Assembly (NCBI RefSeq): GCF_016859285.1
Contig: NC_053413.1
Coordinates: forward strand, 13,102,001 to 13,166,000
Reading direction: 5' to 3'
DNA from: Xiphias gladius
Taxonomy: Eukaryota > Chordata > Actinopteri > Istiophoriformes > Xiphiidae
DNA: 64,000 nucleotides
Within the stretch, counting starts at the first letter, position 1; the number at the start of each line of letters is the position of its first letter. Shown one piece after another: positions 22,842 to 35,661 of this stretch. The position numbers and the translations under genes are program-made. The notes under the pieces are model-generated. The model was given only the letters and a program-made list of their open reading frames with translations. It made no database searches and was not told the DNA's origin.

Positions 22842-23239
22842 AGGGGCTTTATGTAAGTTTGTCCTATCGCTACACAGCCAACGTTCAGCATCAAACTTCA
22901 TTCCATTACTCGCCAAGAGCTGTCTCCAGTGGTGGAAAGCTACGCCAGTGTTAACTCTTGTATTGCTTCTATTTCTATCACTTTTTTTCTTCTACTGAAG
23001 TTAGCATGCTAACCATCTAGCCCCGGCCCATCCCTTCTTGTAATACCACTTTGCGATAGATAGTCACTGTAGCGTCCAGTCCTCACTTCAGCATGAGAGG
23101 ATGAAGAAGAAGCGCTGTCCAGAGGGCGTATTCTAACCTCTTCTTGCAAACGCAACGATGGCGAAGCTTTTGGTAAGTAAACAGATGTTAATGCTAACGT
23201 TGACTATGTAACGATAGGAAAAACTGACATATAGCACCT
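22842..23239. mobile_element. TTAA-flanked MITE downstream of the MUL1-type gene
   Basis: A 398-bp element lies between TTAA at 22838-22841 and 23240-23243. Its ends form inverted repeats: AGGGGCTTTATGTAAGTTT on the left, and AGGTGCTATATGTCAGTTT when the right end is reverse-complemented. Both continue to CCTATCG. It is non-coding. The end sequence differs from the MITE at 12246, so it is a separate subfamily using the same target site. Confidence 0.8.
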
Positions 23240-23403
23240 TTAAGGTGTAATTAATGCACTACAGACAGGCAAGAGTGTGTAAAATGTTGGTTTGTTGAAA
23301 CAAATTCAGTAAAGCATCACTCTTTAAAATCATGTTTATAGTGTTTTTCACTATTTCACATACTGTCAGTAAGGATGTATTAGAGAGTCTAATGTCAACT
23401 GAC

Positions 23404-23720
23404 TTAAAGGGGAAATCTACCAATTGTACACATCAAAGTCTGCTTATAGGTCTTGGGTAGTATTGCTACATATGTCAGAAAGTTTTATTAAGTCATTGTG
23501 GCTCCAGAGGGAGTTGCATTAAATCTGATTAATGTCCTCAGGGGATGTCACTTGAGTTAGCGTCGGGTTTGAAGACTACAGGGTGGAAAAGGAGTTTGAG
23601 CAATGGAGCAGTAATAAAACTACTAACCCTATAGGAGCAAGTTCCAGGAGATGACAAGGAATAATGATGTAGGCTATAAAGCTCAACTCAAAAAAGGGCT
23701 TTAAAAAAAACCTCAACGTT
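23404..23720. mobile_element. TTAA-type MITE fragment, one end preserved
   Basis: The left part begins TTAAAGGGGAAATCTACC and resembles a common fish MITE (the stretch CACATCAAAGTCTG is typical in my memory). I cannot find a matching inverted right end, so it appears truncated; the end coordinate is approximate. Confidence 0.45.
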
Positions 23721-24060
23721 TCAAAGTAACAAAACAAATCACTTGTAATTCATCTGTATTCAATTATTTCTAGGGTCCTCTCATGGTTGAAAACTGTTAC
23801 GCATCTTCCACCTGGATCAGTAACTGGCCACCAAGAGATGTGTGGCAGCCTTATTTATTCTTAGGCTTTTCATGTAAGGTAGCTACTGATAAGGTGTCTA
23901 GGGGGTGCTGCACCCTTGTCTATTCATCAACAAAAAATGGGCTCTAACAAACCCTTATTAGTTTCAGCGAGATGCTGGCATTCAGTCCACTCTTTAAGTT
24001 AGGCTTGGTCATGAACTGCATGGTGTATCTCACGGTCAGTCAACACATAAATAGTTCTGA

Positions 24061-25139
24061 GGCCTGTACTACAAAGCTGGATTTGTGGTTAGCGAGATAA
24101 CTTCAGGTTTAACCCTGGGTTTTCAGGGTTGCGACTGTGGTTCACTTCTTACTGGGGTAGATCGCCATGGTAACTTATGCTACACACATAACCTGCTCCG
24201 CAGCAGATCAACACATACAAAAAACTGCCTACTGACCAATCAGTTCTCTTGGAAAATGACATCATCATTCATAGAAGATCCCATGGAGCTCGGAGTGCGG
24301 ATTGTGAGAGGGTCTCTTAGCAGGGCAAGAGTGTTCAAAGACCAGCAAACCCCTTTGGCTTTCCCTGACAATTTTTTTATACGTGGGGAAGCTCCTCAGC
24401 AGGAGTGTACTCCTAGGAGGGCCCCCTCCTGTCTTCTTCATTTAATATTTTTCCTGTTGGTTGCAAGCAATGTCAAAGCTATTTCAATATGCTTTTGTAT
24501 ACCGATATCATCCTACAACAGAGACTGATTGAAGCACTAAATCCTTGTATATGATGTACTTACAAGTTCTGAAAGTAAGCCTACTTACCGCTTTGAATTA
24601 TGTTTTACATTATTTTTTATTTGCTCCCAAGACCGTTTGACCCTGCCGAGGTTGCAGCTGAAAAGAATAAGGCTAAAATTCTCATACACGCCATAAGAAT
24701 ACATCAAACCCATTAATTTGATGGAACACACAAATGTAATTATAGTCAGATGTACATCTGCCCTAATGGTGGGGCAGTGATATTGTAAGCTCGTTAACTA
24801 ACGCATTTACACAGTCTTTACCATCTGTCCTTTCTGCATTTTGCATCTGCAACTGTTGGTTTTAGCCTGGATTATGTGTTTAAGTTCTTCGTATTTGTCT
24901 AATATTATAGATTGCTCTTCCCGCCCGCTGCCAGTAGACTTGTTCATGTTTGTGATTGGTCATATGCTGCAACCACCACCCCTTTTATGTGAATGCACTC
25001 GGGAAAAACCTGGGTTGACTTACCGAATTGATAACCACCGTTGTGTGAACACTTAGCATGATTGTGGTTGTTAGGCGTAGTGAAGCCGGATAACAAAAAG
25101 ATATCCTGGGTGTGTTGAACTTGCGTCATAGTACAGGCC
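24061..25139 (+). mobile_element. PIF/Harbinger-type transposon remnant with transposase N-terminus
   Basis: The ends GGCCTGTACTA (24061) and TAGTACAGGCC (to 25139) are inverted repeats. An open frame at 24085-24528 (147 codons) includes ELGVRIVRGSLSRARVFKDQ followed by TPLAFPDNFF, which resembles the start of HARBI1-like transposases (charged motif, then a PLAFPD-type stretch). The remaining transposase, including the DDE residues, is missing, so the element is internally deleted and not autonomous. Assignment is from remembered motifs. Confidence 0.6.
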
Positions 25140-25479
25140 CCAGATCATTATGAGCAAAATTAACTATAATGTCTTGTTTTAACACTTCCTTACATGTTGT
25201 TAGGTTGATCCAAGCAAAGCATAAGCTTCCACGTTTTATTGTGCCTTTTATTTTTTAATTGGTGATACTGCTTTTGACAATTATTCACATAGGACCTGGC
25301 CCTTGACTTTTGACCTTGACAGGTTTGACTGTCAACTGTTAAACCTGAGGAAATGAGTAGAGGTTTGTTGCACAAATTTCACCTGTTTTATTGTTGGTTC
25401 TGTCACAAACCGACCCAAGGCTGGACAAACGGGGTAGACCATACATGAGTTGCAACTAAAAATAAGTTTATTTTAAAGA

Positions 25480-25890
25480 ACTGAAAAGGACAATTAATTT
25501 TGTAACCCTTTCCAACATTATGCAAATCAAGAATTCTTGATCATAAGTCTTCTGACATCTCCTTTTTGTGAGGCACAGTTCACATCAGCAGATGCTTCTT
25601 CTGAACAGCAAACCCAAACGTCTGGATGTTTTTTATAAGTCAAAGTAGCTCTAACCCACACCTCCAATCTGGTTTCACTGACTGGAATCCAGGTCTGATA
25701 ACTCCTGGCTCCAATTAGCTTTTGTTGATGTCAATAGCAGAGAGTTTTACATACTTCCTCTAACCTACACTGTGAGTGTTTGAAAGCTGTACTGTATAAT
25801 TGTAAGATCTGACCATATTTTAAGACAACAACCCTGCATTCATATACATGAACGCAGGGTTCACTTATTTTTTCTGACCACCAAACAAAC
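25480..25890 (-). mobile_element. Tc1-like transposon fragment, same family as the 47-48.5 kb copy, inverted
   Basis: The reverse complement reads ACACTCACAGTGTAGGTT, GGAGCCAGGAGTTATCA, TGAAACCAGATTGGA, GCATCTGCTGATGTGAAC and GGGTTACAAAAT in the same order as the left part of the Tc1-like element at 47044. Only the 5' region is present and no transposase catalytic part remains. A near-perfect snapback (AACCCTGC...GCAGGGTT, 25830-25861) sits at its outer end. Boundaries are approximate. Confidence 0.75.
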
Positions 25891-26576
25891 AAACAAACAC
25901 CAGCAACAAAAACAAAAAACAACTCACAGATGTCACTTTGTGACTCACTTTGTAGCTTTCATATTTGACTTTTAGACCTGTAACAAAATGCATTTTATTC
26001 AGAATTTATCTGGGCAAACTTAAATTCTTCATGTATATAATCCTTTATAAATATTGAATGCAGTTACTAACATCAAATGTCTCTTGATGTTTCTTCTGAG
26101 GCAGAGGGGTAGGCACTTTTTGGCCTTGGACTGTAGCATAAGCATACAGATCTGTATGAAGCTAACATGTTATACGGTATAATGCTCATTTTGTATGTAC
26201 AGATCATCTTATATAGTTTAAGACTTGGTGTACTGTCTGCCTGTGTCTCTGAACAACAGCTGTTACATCAAATGGCTGCTGCTTCTCTTAAACATTAGGG
26301 AAGTACTTCATGTCTGAATAGATACACTTTTTTCACAGGACTCTCAAGATGATATGAATTCATGACATTTTTGGGTTTTTTTTTTTTTTCTTCCATAGGT
26401 ACAAATGATTGTTGACAGCACCTGGTGTCTGAAAAGACTTGGTTGTAGTGAGTCATCAAGCGTACTATTTCTGTAACCTCTAACAAGCAGTGAGAAGATG
26501 TGGAGAACGACGGATAGATGAGAAGCAGTAGCACAGAAAGGGAAGAACTAATAGGTGTCTGTGTCTGTGTGTGTGT

Positions 26577-26594
26577 GGGGGGTGGGGGGTGGGG
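26577..26594 (+). repeat. G-rich tract, potential G-quadruplex
   Basis: G6-T-G6-T-G4 follows a short TG run. It lies in an intergenic interval (25.9-27.4 kb) that otherwise shows no gene or repeat that I recognise. Confidence 0.6.
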
Positions 26595-27429
26595 CAAGTA
26601 GAAGTAGAGAGGGGCAGTGCAAGGTGAAGAGTGGGCTTTGGGCTTGAGTAGGGGTGAAAAAGGAGCAGGTGGGTGACACCGGATCCCATAAATCTTCCTC
26701 AGCGGTCATAAGGGTTCACTTTGACAAATTCTTCATGAGCTCTCTCAGCAGAACAGCAGCTGTGGCTCTTGGGGAATAGACTATTCCTGCAGCACTCACA
26801 GGCCTCTGAGAGCATGGAAATAAAAACATTGGCATTTGAGGAATTGCAAGCATAGAAAGACATTGCAGCAAAAAAGTGAAAGGGACAGTCTCAGATGAGC
26901 TTTTGGAGAGAGTGAATGCTATAAAAAAAAATTGGACTAAAATCTATAAATATACATTTGATGTTATGTATGTACAGTTCATATAGAGATAAAAGCTTTG
27001 AAAACCAAAGTGATTATTTCACCTCACTGTGGTCACTTTTACCTTGAGGATATAAATCGGATCATAGCTCAAGAACAATTATTTAGACCTATTTCAGTCT
27101 ATGTGAATTATAATAAAGAATTGCTGCTTCTACCACTAGGTGTCCATCTTCCTTCACTTGAGACAGTGAAATACATATTGTACTGACAGACAGTGAGGGA
27201 GGACACTGACTCCTGTGGATAGTTGGATGCAATTAATGTACACTGTGAGATCCAGTTTGGTCCATTCTGATAGCTGACAGACAATTTAAATTATATGATT
27301 ATTTTCTAATTGGCCGTGGTCCATGGCTGTAGAGCCTGATTTGTGATGATTAGGTGGTTCAGTTAGGTGAAGCCCTATGTATCAGTTTCAAATACAGGGA
27401 TTTAATGGCAGCACTAGCTTGGCTAGTAA

Positions 27430-28015
27430 TGATCATGACTTTTAATATTATCAATGAAGTTTTAGGGAAGGGAATGTCAGTCTGTTTGTCCACCCCACCA
27501 CTTTGGTCCAGACTCTCAGCTATTCAATGGATAACCATGGACTTTTGTAAAGACATTCATGGTCCCCAGGGGATGAATCTTACGGATTTTTGTGACTGTG
27601 TCTTCTGACTTTTCCTCTTGTGCCATAATGAGGCTGGCATTTTTCATTTTTAGTGAACTATCTCAACAGCTGTTGGGTGAGTTGCCATAAAATTTGGAAC
27701 AGATATTCATATTCCCCTCAGGATGAATTGTAACAACTTTTGGGGACTTTCCTGACTATTCAATTAGCGCTATCATAAAATCAGATGATAGCGCTAATCA
27801 CCACATCAGCTTCAACTACTTAGTGTTTAGTGCTAATTAGCAAATACCTGCATGCTAACATGCTAAACTAAGATGATGAACATGGTAAACATTATAGCTG
27901 CTAAACATGAGCATGTTAGCATTGTAATTGTGAGCATGTTAGAACATAAATATTAGCACTTAGCCTAAAGCATTACTGTGCTTAAAGCATCACAGAAGAG
28001 TAAGCATGGCTGTTT
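27430..28015 (+). repeat. Dispersed fish repeat (unclassified), long copy
   Basis: This matches an abundant fish interspersed repeat that I recall: a GACTTTTCCTCTTGTGCCAT stretch, then GCCATAAAATTTGGAACAGA, and further on GCTAATTAGCAAATACC, ATGCTAACATGCTAAACTAA and GAGCATGTTAGCATTGT. A shorter related copy is at 52.9 kb. I cannot assign a class. A perfect 14-bp hairpin (27763-27798) lies inside it. Confidence 0.6.
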
Positions 28016-29208
28016 TGTGGTCAGATGGAGCGAAAGTATCATAATTTTACTGATAATAATTTTGGTGGAATTAAATGTATTTTGTTATGGATATATTTAT
28101 TTGTTTAGTGTAAACTGCCATGCATTTCTTTTTTGTGCTGAGGTCTTGCGTCCAAAAATTGTCATAGTCCAGCCAACCCACAGCAAATGAAGCCAAATGC
28201 TGTGTTTAGCAAACGATAGAATGTAAAATGAAAATGGCATAGCTCCAGTTCTGCAGAAAAAGTTTTGATGAATCTTTGAAATCGTGACACAAAATGACCT
28301 TATGTACTTGTGTTCCTCGTAGGGAGGGGTGGGGTGGAGGGGTCTTTTCAACTTTGGCAGCCAAGCATTAGCAGACACTCCAACAGACAGCAGGGGGAAA
28401 AGTAGAGATGCGGCATCTCAGGAGAGAGAGCCATCACAGCAGTGTGCCATAGTCCCCGATGCCAATTACCACTGTCACCCATCTGCTTGGGGCATGCAGT
28501 GAGACGTGGGATAAGTGACCTACTTTATAACAGTAGCATGACTGCATTGCTTTTCCTCTCATCAACAAACTGAGTGCTCCCTCCCTGAGGAGAGGGAGAC
28601 AGGGATGTTGTCATCGAGAAATACACAGTGGTCCAACATACAGATTTTTTTGTTTGGCTTTTCAGTTTTAGCAAGTTATATTGGTTTGGTTCTCATTCAC
28701 CCAGCACAGTGTTCTGTGCAAAACTAGTGTAATTCCAATGGAGGAAGGGAAAACTCCATTCTTTTTTTTTACTATTCTACTCTTTGCACTCATTAGAGAC
28801 CAAAAGACAAGAACACAGATAACCAAATGGGAAATAACCACCTCCGAGATTTCTGTTCCCATCCCAATGCAATAAATGAATAGAATTTTGATTGTGGTGC
28901 CATCAGCATTACAAGAAATTATATTTAAAAAATTGAACAGTGGAATATCTTTCCAGAATTACTGTTGGTGTTACTTTGGATAATTCACAGAACATGCTAT
29001 CAATAGTTTACACTGGGAGTTTTTGCTGAGTTGAAAGTAATGTCAATGAAAACCATTGACTGAGAGGTCTGTGGATTATCAAGAGCAACAGGAACATGGT
29101 TTCTGCAGATTGATATTGTTGTTTCTTATCAAGAAATCTCAAAGGTGGAGATCTCCAAACTTGGGCAAAACCATCCCAAGACTATCTGCATGGCTACATA
29201 CCACTAAA

Positions 29209-29790
29209 GCAGTGGTTCCCAAACTGGGGGTCAGGGTAACTAAAAGGTCACAATATAAATCTGAGGAGTCACAAGATGATTAACAAGATAGGAATGCTGA
29301 AAAAATCATACTTTAGCACATGCACATTAACTGATTTTTGGCCATTGTGTTCACCAGCTGTTCGCTAACTTTGTCTGTCTGTTGTTTGGTGCTGCGAAGG
29401 TACTGTATGGTGGATTTTTAGAGCTTTTTCACTCAAATGCTGCCTGTTGCGGCTGAAAATAATGCTGAAAAGAGCAGTGAGTGTGAACCAAAACAGTGAA
29501 GTTACGGGCCAGAAAACCCAAACAATGAGCTGAAAGATGCTAAGGAGCTCCGTGGAGATGAGGAGAAACTGTAGAGTTGGGTGCTAATTGTCCGTGGTTT
29601 TGTAGGTACTAACGAAAGCTTTCACATTACACAAAGTAATTTGATCCATTGTTAATATAAAAATATTGATCGGTGCAGCTTTAAATAAAACAAACAAAAA
29701 ACATCTTTCTTTGGTTGAAGTGTAGACAAGGGCTCGCAACTAGACATTGTTTTGTTTTATGAAACTATAAAAACTGAAAATATTCAAGTA
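29209..29790. repeat. Composite of two dispersed repeats, possibly nested
   Basis: An outer repeat appears as GCAGTGGTTCCCAAACTGGG at 29210 and resumes around 29690 (GGCTCGCAACTAGACATTG). Between them lies a second repeat with GAGCTTTTTCACTCAAATGC and an end reading GATCGGTGCAGCTTTAA. Both are familiar fish repeat motifs. The nested arrangement is an inference and the boundaries are approximate. Confidence 0.4.
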
Positions 29791-29859
29791 AAAACTAATA
29801 GTAACAATCCTGCGTTGAAAATTTAATTAAGTACAGACATTTTTGTAACACAATATATG

Positions 29860-30112
29860 TAAAGTAACAAAAAAAAGTTACTCAGAAAAGGCAGAATTGC
29901 CCTGTCAACATCATGTTATCATGTTATTGGATAATTATTGATGCATTAAAACGTAAACAGCTTTTAAATGTTGTTGCTGATTGAGTTGAAGCTAATTATA
30001 ACTGCTCTATATATACTTGGCTAAGCTAAAACTATAACTGTGCACTTAAGTATTTAATTATACCCACACTTAAGTAGAGCACTTGAGTGAATGTACTTAC
30101 TTTCCACCACTG
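29860..30112 (-). mobile_element. Partial hAT-type MITE, same family as 8467-8953
   Basis: It ends ACTTTCCACCACTG at 30112, and the interior (GGATAATTATTGATGCATTAA, then AGCTAATTATAACTGC) matches the reverse strand of the family. The other terminus is not found, so the copy is truncated. Confidence 0.6.
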
Positions 30113-31227
30113 ACCACAGCACTAGAGGTAAGTCACAAAATATGTTTTTTTTAGGTGACATAACCTTTTCTAATATTTCTCAAGAAATGCTGATACTTTG
30201 TTGTGGAAGATTTTCTACAAAAGACTCTGAACCCAATAAAACACACAAAACACTGATAGTTTTAAAGTGAAATACATTGCAGGTTACAATATAGCAGAGA
30301 AACAAACCTTATCACAAGAAGTCAAAGGAGCGTCTCTCAATAGAAAGAGTCTTACAATCATCTTTATAGTGTTTCTTGAGACAAAGAACTTAGTCCCAAT
30401 TGGTTATCTTTCCTTCAACCCAAACACATCATCGTATAATATAGAAACGTATATAATGTTCACGCACTGGCTATAAATTCAAGTTCAGACACAGCATAGC
30501 TTGGCTTATTTCCATTTATGGTAAGGCTACAGGCTGCTGCATAGGAAACATCATAGAAAGTGAATAAATGATAAAACCAACTTTTCCTTCACAACTTGAA
30601 CAGAATGTGGTGAAAGGTTTTGCTTTAAAGTCAAACACAGACTTCACCAACATGGCATTAAACAACATGAAACATTCACCTCTGATCACAGCTTTGGCCT
30701 TCCATGTGAATCAGGTGTAGCCTGAGCCTGCTGCAGACTACAGCTGTTAGCATTTCTATCTCAGCTGTGTGCTCACTGATCCGAGGGCTGGAGCTCTGCC
30801 AATGTCCCCACAATCTTTTGGAGGATGTTTATGCAGGAAAACAAACAGCATTAATCTTCATGACGAGGAGAGCTGATACACACAGCACTTTCATTTGGTC
30901 CATGACTGCAGATGGTGTGTCTCTCTCTCTCCTCTTTCTGCTTATCCTCTCAGTTACATTTTTAGTTTTCCTGAAATATATACCTGCTCTCTCCCTCACT
31001 TCCACAAATCCTAAGAGCTGATACACAGGGAATTGATCCTGGCTCTTAGCTCTAGGCTTGTTATCGGTGTTTTTCCTCAGCTAGTGTTCCTCAAGGAGGA
31101 ACATAGTGTGTATGTACACGATGTGTGTGTAAGTTCAGCAGAGCTTGCTCTGCCTGAGGGGAGAGATGGGGAGGGGTTGAGTGACTCAGCACCGTGATTC
31201 ATTTGTAATTGGAGGCAGTGCTTCAAG

Positions 31228-31270
<43 letters not shown>

Positions 31271-32732
31271 TTCTTAAGGGTGGGTGCCCCTGTCAGAGAT
31301 GATGGGACTGATTGAGTGAGCTGGATCATTAAGAAACTGCTGCCTGCTAAAGAGGTAGAGAAGGAGAAAAAGAGAAAAGGAAGAGAGAGAGGAGGAGAAA
31401 TAACAGCATGTGTGGACAGAGAAAGATCAGTTCAACTAAACAAAGATGGACAAACAAGGAGTCATTGCACTTAAGCATGCTGGGTTCAACATTATGTAGG
31501 AGAAGAGGTAAGACAGAGAAGTGTCCAGTTGGTCTAACACATCCTCGAACTCTTCCCAAAATAGTGATCATGAAGCAGCAACTGGTACCGTCTGGCGCAG
31601 CAGGTCAGATTTCTCCTCACAGCCCCCAACTCTGTCGCTGACTGATGACATCATGCGAAATCCCTGGCCCTTGCTTGAACCCTGCTGCATGAATCAACGG
31701 CTCCGCTTGTTGACAGCTGGAGGCTGCAGTTTGTTGGGCAGGAGGAGCCCTGTGAGTCATCCCTGGGGAATTACATTCAGATAGAGTGGCAGGTTTCTGA
31801 TCTCTGATGCATCACATAGCCGTCTATGTTGAGTATGGATCCATGTCGGAGAAAAATCAAAATTCGGTAAAGATAATTAGTTGCAGTTTTCTATGTTGGG
31901 CTGTAAATTTACACGTAGCAACATCCGGATTTTTTTTGCCATGCATGGAAATAGACTTTTTGGGTTGAACCCACCTCCACGGATGTTTTCTTAGTAACTG
32001 TTAGTTGAAATAAATGCTCGGGGGACTCGGTAACACGTTTTACTGCGGGTTATATGGGGAAGCCAGCCAGCAGGCTGGAGCTCACTTTGTTTGGACTGCC
32101 CCACGTCTTATCCCCGCAGGTAATCCAAGAGCCTTTCCAACATCACCGATCTCAAGACTGTCAGCTGGTCCCTTGTACTGGTCAGCTGGCTGCTAAAACA
32201 GAGGAACACTGCCTCGATGGAAAGCTTATTAAATGTTTATAGGCAGGTCAGCTGGCCCAAGTTGTTAAAACAGGTCTGGTCCAGTAATTGGCTCTCTGTC
32301 AGTTCATTCTCTTAGCTTTTTATGAGACACCATATGCTGTGAGGACAGGATGGTGTAACTCAGCCTGCAACAAAAAGATGGCAGGGAAGAATGACGTAAT
32401 TTCAGATGCAGCTACTGTATAAATGATGCTGGCTCTGTCCACAGTGCTGAAATGAAACATTTGTTTGCTTCTGGCACACAACCAGGACCCTATTATGTTT
32501 CCTAGAGGCATTATCCTGTATGTTATTGTTTATGTTATAGTTTCTTGTCGAAAGGCTATAATGTATGTAATGTCATTATGTAAAAAAATGTGACATTTTT
32601 TCATGTTTGTTTATTTTATAAAATGTATAGATCTGTAGCATTTTAGTGTTTCTAGATTTTTGGGTCACTTTTCTCATCTTATCCATACAATTATGCATCT
32701 GGTTTTTGTACGTCCTTCTGCTGCTGTGATGC
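30113..32732. other. Gene-free stretch
   Basis: No exon-like open frame with conserved content is seen on either strand. It contains the CA microsatellite at 31230-31269 and a purine-rich patch at 31355-31400. Open frames of 60-87 codons here look like chance frames. Confidence 0.5.
31230..31269. repeat. (AC)n microsatellite
   Basis: About 20 uninterrupted AC units. Confidence 0.95.
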
Positions 32733-32880
32733 TTTAAAGGGGTACTCCAAAGATTTAGAACTGCACTTTCACGAAGTTGTTGGGACTCACAAGATGACAC
32801 ATTATACAGCATGGTTCCTTTCAAAGTCTTATGTTATTGTATACGGTACATACCTGGATTATAGTAACTAATGCAATAAC
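32733..32880. mobile_element. TTAA-type MITE fragment
   Basis: It begins TTTAAAGGGGTACTCCAAAG and continues AGAACTGCACTTTCA, motifs of a common fish MITE. No inverted right end is seen; the boundary is approximate. Confidence 0.45.
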
Positions 32881-32899
32881 ATGTAAACATCATTTTATG

Positions 32900-33138
32900 T
32901 TGAGATGGAGCCAACTTTAACTACCCTGTATACTTTTGTGTAGTTTAATTTATAACAACAGAGCATATTATATGAGCATAATGTGTTTTGTGTGTAAAAT
33001 CTAAACTATTAAGTATAGCGGTCAGATAGTGGAGTAAAAGGTGCAATATCTCTGTCAGAAATCTGCTAAATTGGTACTACAAGTACTACAAGACTTTACT
33101 TAAGTACAGTATTTGAGTGAATGTACTTTCCATCACTG
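32900..33138 (-). mobile_element. Partial hAT-type MITE, third copy
   Basis: It ends GTACTTTCCATCACTG at 33138, preceded by TTACTTAAGTACAGTATTTG. Upstream parts (ACTTTAACTACCCTGTATAC) match the family seen at 8467. It is truncated at the far end. Confidence 0.55.
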
Positions 33139-33478
33139 ACTACTATGCAAAAAAAGGGGGGAAAAGAAAAAAAGCCTGAGAGTCTGTTTATGTTTTATGC
33201 TCTAAGAATCACAGAAAATATGAGGTTCTCTTCAAATCTTAATAATCTTACAGTGAATAATGGACGGAAATGACACCCTATAATTGGACTATTATGTGCC
33301 ACAATAGGGAATATAACGCTAAGGTATGAATCATCATGCTAGACACACAATTGGGTTTGATTTAACAGTGAATTTCCCTCAGACGTCTTCCAAGTCTAAG
33401 AGCTGATCGGTATCGAGCAATTTCATCCCCCGCCTGTTGATGTCGCTATTGCTCTTCTACCACTCGGAGTCTCACTAC

Positions 33479-33480
<2 letters not shown>

Positions 33481-33513
<33 letters not shown>

Positions 33514-33699
33514 TCACACACAAAACACGCGCGCGCGCGCACGCACACGCACACACACTCGCGCTTCAAACCCGGATGGATGACTTCACCGTTCTGCCTG
33601 GGTTTCCTTTATGATCCCGGGATCTCCCACTTCCCTCACCAGATATCATCCAGCAACACAGGCGAACACAGCTCCCTCCCTCTCTCTCTCTCTGTCTCG

Positions 33700-33747
<48 letters not shown>
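33481..33747. repeat. CA, CG and CT microsatellite cluster upstream of camk2n2
   Basis: (CA)n at 33481-33512, a CG/CA-mixed stretch near 33527-33558, (CT)n near 33680-33720 and (CA)n at 33720-33747. All lie 260-530 bases upstream of the camk2n2 start codon, in or next to its 5' UTR. Confidence 0.85.
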
Positions 33748-33754
<7 letters not shown>

Positions 33755-33859
33755 GCATATACATAGCTCTGTCTCTCCCTGCAGCTGCAACACATCCAGA
33801 GACCACAGAGTAGACCGCGACAGCACCCGGACCCTCAGAGGCTGGCCCCTCATCCACAT

Positions 33860-35059
<1,200 letters not shown>

Positions 35060-35151
35060 ACGTGAACGATGCCTTTGCAGACTTTTTTAATTTCGATCAC
35101 CGATTTGAAGCACTTGTCGGCTGTGCATGTTCGAGGATTGCGGTGAGGAAA

Positions 35152-35335
35152 CGGCGGCAGGGAGCGAGGATGGGATGATGAAAGAGGGCGAAGAAGAGGG
35201 GGGGGGGGGGTGGATGGAGAAGGGGAGAGAAATAAGGAGGGGAGAGAGAGAGAGAGAGAGAGGGATGACGAGAGAATGAGGAAGAGAGAGAGAAGGAAGA
35301 AAGGAAGGAAGAGAGAGAGAGAGAGAGAGAGACTC
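35152..35335. repeat. Polypurine tract (GA-rich with a G run)
   Basis: A near-continuous purine strand including a run of about 13 G near 35200 and several (GA)n blocks. On the opposite strand it produces a spurious 194-codon Ser/Leu/Pro-rich open frame. Confidence 0.85.
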
Positions 35336-35631
35336 TGGAAAAGACCAAGATTTATCATGGGATTGCTGGCAATTCTTCGAGAAGAATCCCGATTTTAACT
35401 ACTGCTGCGCAGCAAGATGTTGAGATGGCGGACACTGCTCTGTATCTCAGCCTCTGCTGACTTTTAATGATGGATGAACCTGCCATTACTTCACGACCAT
35501 CTCTTTTTCTTTTCCAAAAGCGCTGTAAGAAACGAAACACTGCAACGGGAGGCTGCAGTTAAATGCCAGCCCTGTTTCAATAAGTTGTACAGTAGGTAGG
35601 CTAAGCTCTGAGACTAACCAGCCCCTTCCCA

Positions 35632-35661
35632 CCTCCTCCTCCTCCTCCTCCTCCTCCTCCT
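35632..35661. repeat. (CCT)n microsatellite
   Basis: About ten CCT units in the presumed camk2n2 3' UTR. Confidence 0.9.
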
